Shown in pieces: positions 53,154 to 63,480 of a stretch of 64,000 nt of DNA; the stretch's first letter is position 1, and the number at the start of each line of letters is the position of its first letter. A program made the translations under genes and the position numbers. The DNA comes from Entoloma clypeatum (Eukaryota; Basidiomycota; Agaricomycetes; Agaricales; Entolomataceae), in the NCBI GenBank assembly GCA_963565915.1, contig OY751496.1, positions 806,001 through 870,000 of the forward strand, read 5' to 3'. Below the pieces are notes generated by a model. It saw nothing but the letters and a program-made list of their open reading frames with translations, made no database searches and was not told the origin of the DNA.

Positions 53154-56100
53154 TTATCGTGGACGCGACGGGTTCTGCCGATGGAAATCACGGATCAAAT
53201 CTTGAGCGTTCTGAACATTAGCTCGCGGTTCCCATGTGTTCTCTTCTGGGCCATATCCTTCCCACTGGACAAGGTACTGGATCTTTCCGCGGAACTTTCG
53301 AGAGTCCAGGATCGTAGACACATGGTACTCTTCTCGTCCTTCGACGATGATCGGATCAGGGGCTGGTTTCCTTTTCTGGATGGCGTACTTCGGCGTTTCA
53401 TATGGTGACAACAGGGTCTCGTTGAACACAGGGTGGATCATCTTCCAAGTCTTCGGAAGATCAAGAAGGTACGCGCTAGCCCCTTTCTTCTCTAGAACTT
53501 TGAATGGTCCATGTCGGAGTGCATCAAGTTTCTTTGAGGGTCGATCGGTCCTGATGTTAGTTCCTTCCAGCCACACCTTGTCTCCGATGTGGTAGTCCCG
53601 AGACGGACTTCGCCGTGTGTCAACTGTCTTCTTCATCTGATCCTGTGCTTGTTTCAGCGCAGCATTGGCTTCTTCTCGTGCCTGTTTGAGTTTTTTCAAG
53701 AAGTCGTTGGCAGCCGGATTGGTATCCTCTAACACGAGTTCTCCCTTCCACGGATGTAAACCGTAGTTGAGGTAGAATGGGGTGTGCTTCGTTGCCTGGT
53801 GCTCTTTGTCATTGTACTGGAACTCTGCGATTGCGATCCATTCCGCCCAATCATCCTGTAGATGGTTGACGAAGTTTCGTAAGAACGCTTCTGTTTCCTG
53901 ATGCGATCGCTCGGCCTGTCCATCAGTCTGTGGGTGGTACGCGGTGGACAGGTTCCTCTTGATCCCCAACATGCGGCAAAGTATCTCCATGAACTTCGCA
54001 GCGAACTGTGGTCCCCTATCGCTGATGATCTTCTTGGGGATCCCGTGAAGCTTCCATATCTGGTCCCGATAGATCTTGGCTAATCCTTCAGCCGATAATT
54101 CCACGGTTGTCGGGATGAGATGAAGCATCTTTGAATGTCTGTCCGTGATGACCAGAATTGCGTTCTTCCCATCAGATTCTGGTATCGGTCCCACGACGTC
54201 AATCCCTATGTCTTCCCATGGTTGACTTGGCGCGGCGTTAGGGTGTAGAGGGGCATGTCTTCTTTGGCGGCTGATCTTGTTACGTTGACAGGTGTCACAA
54301 CCTTTCACATACTTCTTTACGTCATGTAGGATGGTGGGCCACCAGTAGGTGCGAGTGAGAAGTTCATGCGTTCGATACTGTCCTGGATGTCCTGCCACTG
54401 GTGCGTCGTGCGCTTCAAACATCAGTTCTTGGCGCAATTGTGGGTCTGGTGGAACATAGACTCGTTCTCCTGCGTAGGTGATGCCATTTTCCTGCTGGTA
54501 CCAGTGAGGATTCTTCTTCAGACCCTGGGCTACTTCTGTTTCCATGCGATTCGAGGCCTTGATGCGTACGATCCATGGGTTTTCGATGGTTGTGATGTTT
54601 CCGATTTTGATGGAATCAGATGTTTCACCCCCTTCAAAGAACTGTTCCTCCGTGAACATCTCCATTTGTATCACATCTTCTGATTCCAATCGTTTCAAAA
54701 ATAGCCCCTCCTTGAGCATTTGGTCGCTGTCCTGCGGCTCGAGTTCCGTCTCATACCAGGGTAAACGTGACAGGATGTCTGCTTTCGCGTTTGTCTTCCC
54801 AGGTACATGTCGCAATTCAAAGTCATAGTCTTGTAGCTTCATCTTCCAGCGCCTCTGTCGTTGGTTTAGGTCCTGAGGACGCCGGAAATACTCCAGGTTT
54901 TTGTGATCGGTTAAGATCTCGAAACGTTCCTTGGCTTCAAGTAGATAATGTCGCCAGTCCTTCAGTGCTTCCATGACTGCCAAGAGTTCCTTGTCATAGA
55001 TCTCGTAATTCTGTTCGGCCGCGGACATGGTCCGCGACAAGAACGCGATAGGATGCCACTTGTCGTCTTGTTTCTGTGAGAGTACCGCTCCAATTGCATA
55101 ACCCGATGCATCGGTTTCAACCCTGAACTGTCCGTCCGGTTTGGGCAATGCCAAGACTGGTGCTGTCGTGATTGCCCGTATGAGACCTTCAAATGCTTCT
55201 TGCGCCGCTGGTCCCCATGTGAATGCTGTATTTCCCGTAAGTGTCGTGAGTGGCTTTGCGATGTTTGAGTATCCTTCAATGAAGCGTCGATAAAAATTGG
55301 CAAATCCCAGGAACCTCTGGACTTCCTTTTTTGATGTGGGTACTCGCCAGTTCCGGATTGTGTCCACCTTTTCAGTTTCCATCTCGACACGTCCTTCACC
55401 CACGACATATCCCAATATGGGGCATTTCGTTACTTCCCAAAGACACTTCTTCTCCTTTAGGAACAAGTCATTGTCCGACAGGATCTGCAAGATCTCTTCG
55501 GTGTTCCGGGCAAGTTCTTCCTTGGTTTTACCAATAACCACTATGTCATCCATGTAAATCACACAGATGCGCCGACGGATCTGATCCCTGAATAGGCTGG
55601 CCATCATCCGAGAGAACGTTCCCGGGGAATTGCAGAGACCGAAAAACATGACCAATGGTTCAAACAATCCTCGGCTGGTCAAGAAGGCGGCTTTCCATTC
55701 GTCACCCTTTTTGATCCGCACATTATTGTATCCCCACATGATGTCCATTTTGTTGAAGTAGACTGCGTCCTTCAATACATCCAAGAGGTCGTTGATGCGT
55801 GGGAGTGGGAATTTGTCCTTAACCGTGAATTTGTTAACCGTGCGATAGTCCTGTACCAATCGTTTGGAACCGTCCTTCTTGTTAATGAAGAAGCAGGGTG
55901 ATGCATAAGGTGATTTGGACGGTCGGATCTTTCCGGTTGTCAGGCCTTCGTCGATGAATTCGTCCAGCTCTTCTTGCTCCTTTTGGGTCATAGGGTACGT
56001 GTTTCCCCCTAACTCCTTTGGTGCGTCCGGTGTAAGTTCGATGCCGTGGTCCCATTCCCTTTCCTTTGGGATCTTGTCAAAGTTTTCTTTTTCAAAAAGA

Positions 56101-56762
56101 TGGGCGAAACGTTCAACATATGAGGGTCGTTTGGTTGTGGGAGGTGGTGTGGGAGCAACTGCTTCCAATATGGGGTCTCCGGGCTTCCATTTCTGATCTG
56201 ATTTCTTGGGTGCGTCCTTGTCTCGTATTTCCACCATGCGAACCCGATGTTTGCGACCATTAAGGTTAACCCTGAAATCCGAGTGTTTGGTTTGACACGT
56301 TGATGGGCATCGGTTGAATGTTACGGCGCCGGTCGTCCAATTGATTGTAGGGTTGTGGTGCACCAACCAATCATGTCCCAAAAGCATATCCGTTCTCCCA
56401 ATGTCCAATACCATTGCCTCCATGGTTTCCTGGTGTGTTCCCAAGTCCAACTTGACTTCGGCAAGTTTCTCTGCTTTCTGTTGTCGGTTCGGTGATCCAT
56501 CCGCATTTAGGATTGATATGGGCTTCATTCCACGTGTGGGAAGGTTCTGTTCACGTACTATTCTGGGATGGATACATGTGCGTTCACATCCGCTATCGAC
56601 CTCGGGTCGAATGGCCTTTGGTCCTCGTCGTGTTTTGATCTGAGCTTGCAGCTTGATCTCTCGTCGTTTCGGAGGTTTATCTCCCTTGACAATCTTAGTT
56701 GACGCAACGGCTCGCTTTGCAGGGATAACATAGGTTATATTGTCTGTAACTGCACCAGGCAA
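53154..56762 (-). CDS. pol: Gypsy E Pol, 1202 aa, intact
   Basis: Same architecture as D Pol: DSGCERTCIHP protease, YMDD reverse transcriptase (VIYMDDIVVIG), RNase H ETDASGYAIGAVL, integrase with HH-CC (HDAPVAGHPGQ, CDTCQRNK) and Asp-Asp-Glu (IDVVGPIP, SDRGPQF, HQETEAFL), chromodomain EEYHVSTILDSRKFRGKIQYLVQWEG. The chromodomain likely directs insertion to histone-marked heterochromatin, in line with nested insertions here. The annotated left-most codon is TTG; the real N-terminus is probably made by a gag-pol shift near 56804-56840. Confidence 0.9.
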   Translation of the reverse strand: MPGAVTDNITYVIPAKRAVASTKIVKGDKPPKRREIKLQAQIKTRRGPKAIRPEVDSGCERTCIHPRIVREQNLPTRGMKPISILNADGSPNRQQKAEKLAEVKLDLGTHQETMEAMVLDIGRTDMLLGHDWLVHHNPTINWTTGAVTFNRCPSTCQTKHSDFRVNLNGRKHRVRMVEIRDKDAPKKSDQKWKPGDPILEAVAPTPPPTTKRPSYVERFAHLFEKENFDKIPKEREWDHGIELTPDAPKELGGNTYPMTQKEQEELDEFIDEGLTTGKIRPSKSPYASPCFFINKKDGSKRLVQDYRTVNKFTVKDKFPLPRINDLLDVLKDAVYFNKMDIMWGYNNVRIKKGDEWKAAFLTSRGLFEPLVMFFGLCNSPGTFSRMMASLFRDQIRRRICVIYMDDIVVIGKTKEELARNTEEILQILSDNDLFLKEKKCLWEVTKCPILGYVVGEGRVEMETEKVDTIRNWRVPTSKKEVQRFLGFANFYRRFIEGYSNIAKPLTTLTGNTAFTWGPAAQEAFEGLIRAITTAPVLALPKPDGQFRVETDASGYAIGAVLSQKQDDKWHPIAFLSRTMSAAEQNYEIYDKELLAVMEALKDWRHYLLEAKERFEILTDHKNLEYFRRPQDLNQRQRRWKMKLQDYDFELRHVPGKTNAKADILSRLPWYETELEPQDSDQMLKEGLFLKRLESEDVIQMEMFTEEQFFEGGETSDSIKIGNITTIENPWIVRIKASNRMETEVAQGLKKNPHWYQQENGITYAGERVYVPPDPQLRQELMFEAHDAPVAGHPGQYRTHELLTRTYWWPTILHDVKKYVKGCDTCQRNKISRQRRHAPLHPNAAPSQPWEDIGIDVVGPIPESDGKNAILVITDRHSKMLHLIPTTVELSAEGLAKIYRDQIWKLHGIPKKIISDRGPQFAAKFMEILCRMLGIKRNLSTAYHPQTDGQAERSHQETEAFLRNFVNHLQDDWAEWIAIAEFQYNDKEHQATKHTPFYLNYGLHPWKGELVLEDTNPAANDFLKKLKQAREEANAALKQAQDQMKKTVDTRRSPSRDYHIGDKVWLEGTNIRTDRPSKKLDALRHGPFKVLEKKGASAYLLDLPKTWKMIHPVFNETLLSPYETPKYAIQKRKPAPDPIIVEGREEYHVSTILDSRKFRGKIQYLVQWEGYGPEENTWEPRANVQNAQDLIRDFHRQNPSRPR

Positions 56763-56803
56763 GCGAGTTCGTTTAATGGATAAGGGTCGCGACTTAGCGT
56801 CGT

Positions 56804-57673
56804 TTAATCGGACCCTTCGGGAAAATCCTTCTCATCGGTCTCTATGGTGATGGTTTCATCGTCATCATCGGTATCTCCATCAGACACCTTTCTAATCTTT
56901 CCAGAGTTCTTCTTCGGCTTGCGGCAGTTGCGCGCGATATGTCCTTCTTGGTCGCAGTTGAAACACTTACGACCATCTTTCTTCTTTGGGGTTTTGCAGT
57001 CTTTGGCAAGGTGACCAAAGCGCTGACAGTTGTAGCAACGGGCTACTCCTGCTTTGTCGATCTCCATGGCTTTGCCTTGACCACCATAAGTGGTACCCGA
57101 TCCGGTGCGTGTGTCGCCACCCCCTCGGATGACTAATGCATGTCCCTCCATCTGTCGTCCCTTGTTTCGGATCTCCTTTGCGTAATCAGTGTACGTCTTG
57201 CCATCGCTAGCCACTTGTTCAGAAATTCTGCGGTTGACATTCTTTTCCAGGATGTATTTCCCGGTTTCTTCGCCAAGGTTTGACAGCTTCAAGATCTCTT
57301 CGAATTCGTCCAAGAATTCGTCGATGGTGCGTTTCTCCTGTTTCAGGACTTCGAGTTTCGCCTTGGCCGCTGCCGACTTGTTGGCAATAGAGAATCGCGT
57401 AGCGATGTCGTCTGAGAATCCTAACCAGGTGATGTTCTCGCCATCGGTGGCAAGAGCGTCTAACTTGTTGCTGGCCCAGTGTTTACCGGACCCTTCCATC
57501 ATGCGGGATAACACCGCAAGAATCTTCTGATCATCGGACAGGCCCTTCTGGAACCTGATGTATAATTTGGTGGCTTTCCACCACTCGTCGAAGGTGTGTC
57601 TGTCTTTGAACATCCCAGGATCTTTGATGATCTTGGATGTATCCATTGTTTGTACTGTCGGTGCTTCTGCCAT
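56804..57673 (-). CDS. gag: Gypsy E Gag, 289 aa from the first ATG
   Basis: The ATG at 57671-57673 (MAEAPTVQTMDTSKIIKD) is the first ATG of the whole transcript. Capsid FDEWWKATKLYIRFQKGLSDDQKI, KRTIDEFLDEFEEILKLSN; two zinc knuckles CYNCQRFGHLAKDC and CFNCDQEGHIARNC; acidic end. The open frame continues 5' without ATG through TPRTGTDFQPLP and SYSKQQIYAHF. Confidence 0.85.
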   Translation of the reverse strand: MAEAPTVQTMDTSKIIKDPGMFKDRHTFDEWWKATKLYIRFQKGLSDDQKILAVLSRMMEGSGKHWASNKLDALATDGENITWLGFSDDIATRFSIANKSAAAKAKLEVLKQEKRTIDEFLDEFEEILKLSNLGEETGKYILEKNVNRRISEQVASDGKTYTDYAKEIRNKGRQMEGHALVIRGGGDTRTGSGTTYGGQGKAMEIDKAGVARCYNCQRFGHLAKDCKTPKKKDGRKCFNCDQEGHIARNCRKPKKNSGKIRKVSDGDTDDDDETITIETDEKDFPEGSD

Positions 57674-58451
57674 GTCTAGAACCTGCGGAGTAGGAGAGGT
57701 GTCGGATTGTTGGGATGAAGATGGGGTTCGGGATATAGGTAGGGGTTGAAAATCAGTCCCTGTTCTAGGCGTTTGTTCGGTATCTGACTGCGCGGAGTCA
57801 AAAGTAAATTCGTCAGGGGACTCGTCGGCGGAATCGGTGGCAAAACGTTCGGGGTATTTCCTCTGTAGATCTCTAAGGAATCTCTGTTCCTGCGCGTCTG
57901 TTGGTCGCGAGAAGGGGTCAAGTCTCTCGTTTCGTGCCCAACGGTTGTACTCGGTCTGTTGCTCGTCGGCGGTGAAGTGGGCGTAGATCTGCTGCTTCGA
58001 GTAAGACGTGGTGATGCGGCTCTGGGACGTCTCGATGTGAGCGTCCTAATCAATCTTCTGATAACGGTTGTCTGGACACCGATAAACTCTCTGATCTCTG
58101 TGATCCGACCTGTCTGAGGTCCTTCTTGAACGCGAAAGCTTTCGAGTTCGTTCTGTCGGGCGTTGTAACGCGCGATCTGGTGTTGCCGAGCAAGATGGAT
58201 GCTCTCTGCTATTTCGCCGTGGGGGCGATGCTCGTCGTTGTCTAGTTCTTCGTCAAGCACCTGCTGTAGGATGCGACGGATCTCCGATTCGATGTACTGC
58301 TGGATAAGCGTAAAATCGATACTGTCTCGAGGACTTAGCTCCTCCTGTCGGGCTTCTGGCGTGCTGAATGGGTTACTGGTGAAGTCTTCAAAGAAGCGCG
58401 ACGTCTTGACTCGTCTGGTAGTTGCTCTCTTCGCTCTGGGCGAACCTAACG
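57674..58451 (-). other. Gypsy E ATG-free leader
   Basis: No ATG in any frame of the element RNA from the predicted start (58548) to gag's ATG (57673). One frame is open from just inside the priming site for about 140 codons, another from there into gag; both have coding-like content (PEARQEELSPRDS, ELDNDEHRPHGEIAES, SYSKQQIYAHFT). See finding. Confidence 0.6.
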
Positions 58452-58462
58452 AGATTTAGCAA
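58452..58462 (-). other. Gypsy E self-priming site
   Basis: AGATTTAGCAA complementary to TTGCTAAATCT at 58538-58548 in the LTR, with a two-base gap to the LTR border. Confidence 0.75.
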
Positions 58463-58464
58463 CT

Positions 58465-58832
58465 TGTTATGCGTAACAAACCGTTCCAAGGTTCGGGCAG
58501 AGTATGCAGGAAGATGGAAAGGCGAAGAGCAATGTGATTGCTAAATCTAAGGAATCTAGCTATAGTACAAAGGGTTTATATAGATACTGACTATAGGCGA
58601 TAGCATATGAGTCAGTGCTGCGCAAGGCAGTGTATCTGAGTAAGATAACTGCGGAAGGCAGTGCGTCTGAGTAAGACGACTGCGGAATGAGTCAGACTGC
58701 TGCGGAAAGCGAGTCAGCGCGGGAGCGAAGTATACTAAAGGAAATAAAGTATAATACGATATGTGTAAGCGGGGGCCGATGAGTAAAAGTGAAAAAGTAA
58801 GCGTATACGTCCGTAGTCGTTAGTCCGTAACA
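58465..58832 (-). repeat. Gypsy E 5' LTR
   Basis: 368 bp, identical by eye to 52256-52623. Contains TTTATATA (minus-sense TATATAAA) and TGAGTCA motifs in U3. Confidence 0.9.
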
Positions 58833-58837
58833 CATAA

Positions 58838-59730
58838 GGGGATTTGGATGGGCGGATCTTTCCTGTTGCTAGACCCTCATCAATGAATGCGTCCAATTCC
58901 TCTTGTTCTTTTTGCGTCATAGGATATGTATTTCCCCCTAGTTCCTTTGGTGCGTCCGGTGTAAGTTCAATACCATGGTCCCATTCCCTCTCCTTTGGGA
59001 TCTTATCAAAGTTCTCTTTTTCGAAGAGATGAGCAAATTGTTCAACATATGAGGGTCGTTTGGTTGTGGGAGGTGGTGTGGGAGTGACAGCTTCCAAAAT
59101 AGGGTCTCCAGGCTTCCATTTTTGATCCGACTTTTTGGGTGCATCTTTGTCGCGCACCTCAACCATGCGAACCCAGTGTTTGCAACCATTAAGGTTAATC
59201 CTGAAATCCAAGTGTTTGGTTCGACATGTTGTTGGGCACTGGTTAAATGTTACCGTGCCGGTTGTCCAATTGATTGTGGGGTTGTGGTGTACCAACCAGT
59301 CATGTCCCAAGAGCATGTCCATTCTCCCAATGTCCAGTACCATTGCTTCCATGGTTTCCTGATGTGCTCCCAAATCCAGTTTGACTTCGGCAAGTTGGCT
59401 CACTTTCTGTTGTCAATTTGGTGATCCATTCACATTTAGAATTGCTATGGGCCGTATTCCTCGCGTGGGGAGGTATCGTTCGCGTACTATTCTGGGATGG
59501 ATGCATGTGCGCTCACATCCGCTGTCAACCTCAGGTCGGATAACCTTTGGTCCTCGTCGTGTCCTGAGCTGAGCTAACAGCCTGATTTCTCATCTTTTCG
59601 GAGGTTTATCTCCCTTCACAATCTTAGTCGACGCAGCGGCTCGCTTGGCAGGGATGACATAGGTTCTATTGTCTGCAGTCATACAAGGCAAGCAAGTCCG
59701 TTTAATAGATAAGGGTCGCGACTTAGCATC
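58838..59730 (-). pseudogene. pol: Gypsy F Pol, protease to RT start
   Basis: Continuation of F Pol upstream of E: VDSGCERTCIHPRIVRE protease, LLGHDWLVHHNPTINW, REWDHGIELTPDAPK, RPSKSPY at E's target site. TGA codons at 59413 (N-R-QQK in D) and 59590 (R-REI in D). Confidence 0.85.
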
Positions 59731-59732
59731 GT

Positions 59733-60935
59733 TTAATCGGACCCTTCGGGAAAATCCTTCTCGTCGGCTTCTAAGATTGTGGTTTCATCATTCTCGGCAT
59801 CTTCCTCAGACACCTTCCTAACCCTTCCAGAGTTCTTCTTCGGCTTGCAGCAGTTGCGAGCGATATGGCCTTCTTGGTCACAGTTGAAACACTTGCGACC
59901 ATCTTTCTTCTTTGGAGCGCTACAGTCTTTAGCCAGATGACCGAAGCGTTGACAGTTGTAGCAACGGGCTACTCCTGCTTTGTCGATCTCCATGGCCTTG
60001 CCCTGACCACCATAAGTGGTACCCGATCCGGTGCGCATGTCGCCGCCAACTCGGATAACCAGTGCGTGTCCTTCCATCTGTCGTCCCTTGTTTCAGATCT
60101 CCTTTGTGTAATCGGTGTACGTCTTGTCATCGCTAGCCACTTGTTCAGAGATTCTGCGGTTGACATTCTTCTCTAGGATGTATTTCCCAGTTTCTTCGCC
60201 AAGGTTTGACAGTTTCAAGAGTTCTTCGAATTCATCCAAGAATTCATCAACGGTACGTTTCTCTTGTTTCAGGACTTCAAGTCTGGCTTTGGCAGCGACC
60301 GACTTGTTGGCAATGGAGAATTGTGTGGCGATATCATCGGAAAAGCCTAGCCAGGTGATGTTCTCGTTGTCAACAGCAAGAGCGTCTAACTTGTTACTGG
60401 CCCAGTGTCTGCCGGACCCTTCCATCATGCGGGATAGCACCGCAAGAATCTTCTGATCGTCTGTGAGGCTCTTTTGGAACCTGATGTATAGTTTGGTGGC
60501 CTTCCACCACTCGTCAAAGGTGTATCTGTCCTTGAACATCCCAGGATCCTTGATGATCTTGGATGTATCCATTGTTTGTACAGCCGGAGCTTCTGCCATG
60601 TTTAGAGTCTGCGGAGGAGAAGAGGAGTCGGGTTGTTGGGATGAAGATGGGGTTCGGGATACAGGTAAGGGTTGAAAATGAGTCCCTGTTCTAGGCATCT
60701 GTTCGATATCTGACTGCGCGGAGTCAAAAGTAAATTCATCAGGGGACTCATCGGCGGAATCGGTGGCAAAACGTTCAGAGTATTTCCTCTGTAAATCTCT
60801 AAGGAATCTCTGTTCCTGCGCATCTGTTGGTTGCAAGAAGGGGTCAAGTCTCTCGTTTTGTGCCCAACGGTTGTACTCGGTCTGTTGTTCTTCAGTGGTG
60901 AAGTGGGCATAGATCTGCTGCTTCGAGTAAGACAT
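59733..60935 (-). pseudogene. gag: Gypsy F Gag
   Basis: Here the upstream frame has an ATG (MSYSKQQIYAHFTTEEQQ) where D and E have ACG, a CpG change. Capsid and two zinc knuckles are recognisable (CYNCQRFGHLAKDC, CFNCDQEGHIARNC). TGA at 60093 replaces Arg (YTKEI-R-NKG). Confidence 0.85.
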
Positions 60936-61377
60936 GATGATGTGGCTCTGGGACGTCTCGATGTGAGCATCCTAATCAATCTTCTGATAACGGTTGTCTG
61001 GACACCGATAAACTCTCTGATCTCTGTGATCTGACCTGTCTGAGGTCCTTCTTGAACGCAAAAGCTTTCGAGTTCGTTCTGTCGGGCGTTGTAACGCGCG
61101 ATCTGGTGTTGCTGAGCAAGATGGATGCTCTCTGCTATCTCGCCGTGGGGGCGATGCTCGTCGTTGTCTAGTTCTTCATCAAGCACCTGCTGTAGGATGC
61201 GACGGATCTCCGATTCAATGTACTGCTGGATGAGTGTAAAATTGATACTGTCTCGAGGACTTAGCTCCTCCTGTCGGGCTTCTGGCGTGCTGAATGGGTT
61301 ACTGGTGAAGTCTTCAAAGAAGCGCGACGTCTTGACTCATCTGGTAGTTGCTCTCTTCGCTCTGGGCGAACCTAACG
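60936..61377 (-). other. Gypsy F leader
   Basis: Counterpart of the D and E leaders with the same open frame (EIAESIHLAQQHQIARYNARQNE). Several ATG have arisen at former ACG or TCG positions. Confidence 0.5.
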
Positions 61378-61388
61378 AGATTTAGCAA
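61378..61388 (-). other. Gypsy F self-priming site
   Basis: AGATTTAGCAA, again two bases inside the LTR border and complementary to TTGCTAAATCT in the LTR. Confidence 0.7.
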
Positions 61389-61390
61389 CT

Positions 61391-61854
61391 TGTTATGCTT
61401 AACAAACCGTTCCAAGGTTTGGGCAGAGTATGCAGGAAAGTGGAAAGGCGAAGAGCAAAGTGATTGCTAAATCTAAGGAATCTACTATAGTACAAGAGGT
61501 TTATATAGGTACTGACTATAGGCGGTAGCGGATGAGTCAGTACTGCGGAAGGCAGTGCGCATGAGTAAGGCGACTGCGGAAGGCTATGTACAGTGAGTAA
61601 GCTGACTGCGGAAAGCGAGTCAGCGTGGGAGCGAAGTATACTAAAGGGGATGATGAAGTAATGTAATGAGTCAGACTGGGATAATGAAGTAATGTAATGA
61701 GTCAGACTGGGATGATGAAGTAATGTAATGAGTCAGACTGGGAATCGAAGGTTGCGAAAGTAGACATTAGACATAGTAAGTTCGTAAGAGGGCGCCGAGT
61801 CGGGCTGATAAGTAAAAGATATGATGTGGTCCTCATACCGTAGAGTCCGTAACA
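61391..61854 (-). repeat. Gypsy F 5' LTR with 31-bp triplication
   Basis: 464 bp. A 31-bp unit containing TGAGTCA occurs three times (TGAGTCA at 61667, 61698 and 61729), once in the partner LTR. A further TGAGTCA lies at 61533. Confidence 0.9.
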
Positions 61855-63480
61855 ATATCTGAACTGATCAATAAACTTCAACGCGCTCAATACTTCACCA
61901 AGCTCAACATCCGCTGGGGTTATAACAATGTGCGGATAAAATCCGGAGACGAGTGGAAGGCTGCTTTTTGGACCAATCACGGACTCTATGAACCATTGGT
62001 GATGTTCTTCGGCCTCACTAATAGTCCATCCACATTCCAGACTATGATGAATGAGATCTTTCAGGACCTTATCACTGAAGGTGTAGTTTGTGTTTACCTC
62101 AATGATATACTCATCTTCATGGAAACCCTGGCGGAGCATCGGAGGGTCACACGGATTGTACTGGAATGACTTTGCGAACACAAACTCTATCTAAAACCGA
62201 GTTTGAACAAACACACATTGAATACCTAGGCCTTATTAATGAACAAGGACACATAGAGATAGATGCAGTGAAGGTAGCGGGGGTCGCGGAGTGGCCCACT
62301 CCAACAAACGTCCGAGAAGTACAATCCTTCTTGGGATTCACTAACTTCTATCGTCATTTTATTGAAGGGTTTTTGCACATTGTGCGCCCTCTTTTTGCAC
62401 TCACAAAGAAAGGGCACCTCTGGTCCTGGAAGGAGGGAGTGTCCGCATTTGCAGAGCTGAAGCAGAGGATCACATCCACTCTGATCCTGGTCTTAGCTGA
62501 TCATGGAAAGGAGTGGCAGATAGAAACAGATAGCTCGGACTTTGCAACCAGAGCAGTACTGTCCCAACCAACAGAGGACGGTAAGTGGCACCCTATTCCA
62601 AAAGCCTTAGTCCGGTGGAACACAACTACGAGATCTACGACAAGGAGATGTTGGTGGTGGTCCGCGCATTGGAGGAGTGGAGGCACTTCCTTGAAGGAGC
62701 GGAGAAGACAGTGGAGATTTGGACGGACCACTAAAATCTTGAGTATTTTATGACAGCTCAAAAACTAAATCGACGACAAGCTAGATGGTCCTTATACCTC
62801 GCTCGTTTTGATTTCAAAATGCACCATTGACCTGGCAAGTCAATGGGCAAGTCTGATGCTTTGTCCCGATGAGCGGACCACGGAGACGGATCGCGGGACA
62901 ATGAAAACATCATCCTTCTTCAACCAGAATTGTTTGCAGTGTGAGCAATGCATGGGGTAACTGTTCAAGGGAAAGAACACGACGTCCTCAGCCAGGTCTG
63001 ACAGGGAATCCGAGAGGGGTTACTGGAGGATAGTGTGGCGGAGGTTGTCAAATCCCTTCTGACCGTCAGAGCGGGGTCCATCCGTGGTGAGGAGTGGAGG
63101 CAAGCAGAAGGTTTGCTCTACTTCAGGGATCATATCTATGTTCCTAACAATCCCCAACTGTGTCATCGGATCCTCACACAACACCATGACACTCCGGTGG
63201 CCGGACATCCTGGATGATGGAAAACCTTGGAACTGGTGTCGCGCAATTACTGGTGGCCACACATGTCTTGTTTAATAGGTCAATATTGCAAGACATGCGA
63301 CCCATGCCTCTGCACCAAGGTCCGACGCACTCTGTCCTCCGGAGAGCTCAATCCGCTACCGGTTCCCATGGAGCAATGGCAAGTAACCAGTGTTGACTTC
63401 ATTACTGAACTACCAGAAGCCCATGGCTACATGGCTACAACACTATCATGGTGGTAGTGGACTCACATCAGAAAAAAGCC
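61855..63480 (+). pseudogene. pol: Gypsy G Pol, RT to integrase
   Basis: RT resumes with ELINKLQRAQYFTKLNIRWGYNN and FFGLTNSPSTFQTMM; the catalytic box reads VYLNDILIF instead of VYLDD. RT connection HIEYLGLINEQGHIEID and REVQSFLGFTNFYRHFI, RNase H IETDSSDFATRAVLSQ, integrase zinc domain HDTPVAGHPG (TGA) WKTLELVSRNYWWP and core VDFITELPEAHGY, where an 8-bp duplication shifts the frame. Ends abruptly at 63480 in unrelated DNA. Confidence 0.8.

Larger units (their letters stand above)
52256..58832 (-). mobile_element. Gypsy E: intact, youngest Ty3/gypsy of the window
   Basis: 6577 bp, target duplication CATAA (52251-52255, 58833-58837). The two 368-bp LTRs look identical along their whole length. 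Gag, pol and ORF3 have no stops or frameshifts beyond the normal gag-pol shift. Catalytic residues of protease, RT, RNase H and integrase are present, so it may still be mobile. Confidence 0.95.
48559..61854 (-). mobile_element. Gypsy F: D/E-family element, nested in G and split by E
   Basis: Target duplication ATATC (48554-48558, 61855-61859). LTRs 402 and 464 bp, the difference being two extra 31-bp units in the right one. Order on the minus strand as in D: LTR, priming site, gag, pol, ORF3, LTR. E (52256-58832) interrupts pol. At least six CGA-to-TGA stops make gag and pol dead, while ORF3 is still open. Confidence 0.95.
46603..63480 (+). mobile_element. Gypsy G: degenerate Ty3/gypsy, host of elements F and E
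   Basis: Gag and pol pieces on the plus strand at 46603-48558 and 61855-63480, joined across F's target site ATATC in the RT domain (LLIS/ELINKLQ). Both ends are cut: the 5' end starts just before gag, and the 3' end stops inside integrase. No LTR remains. Related to element H. Confidence 0.8.
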
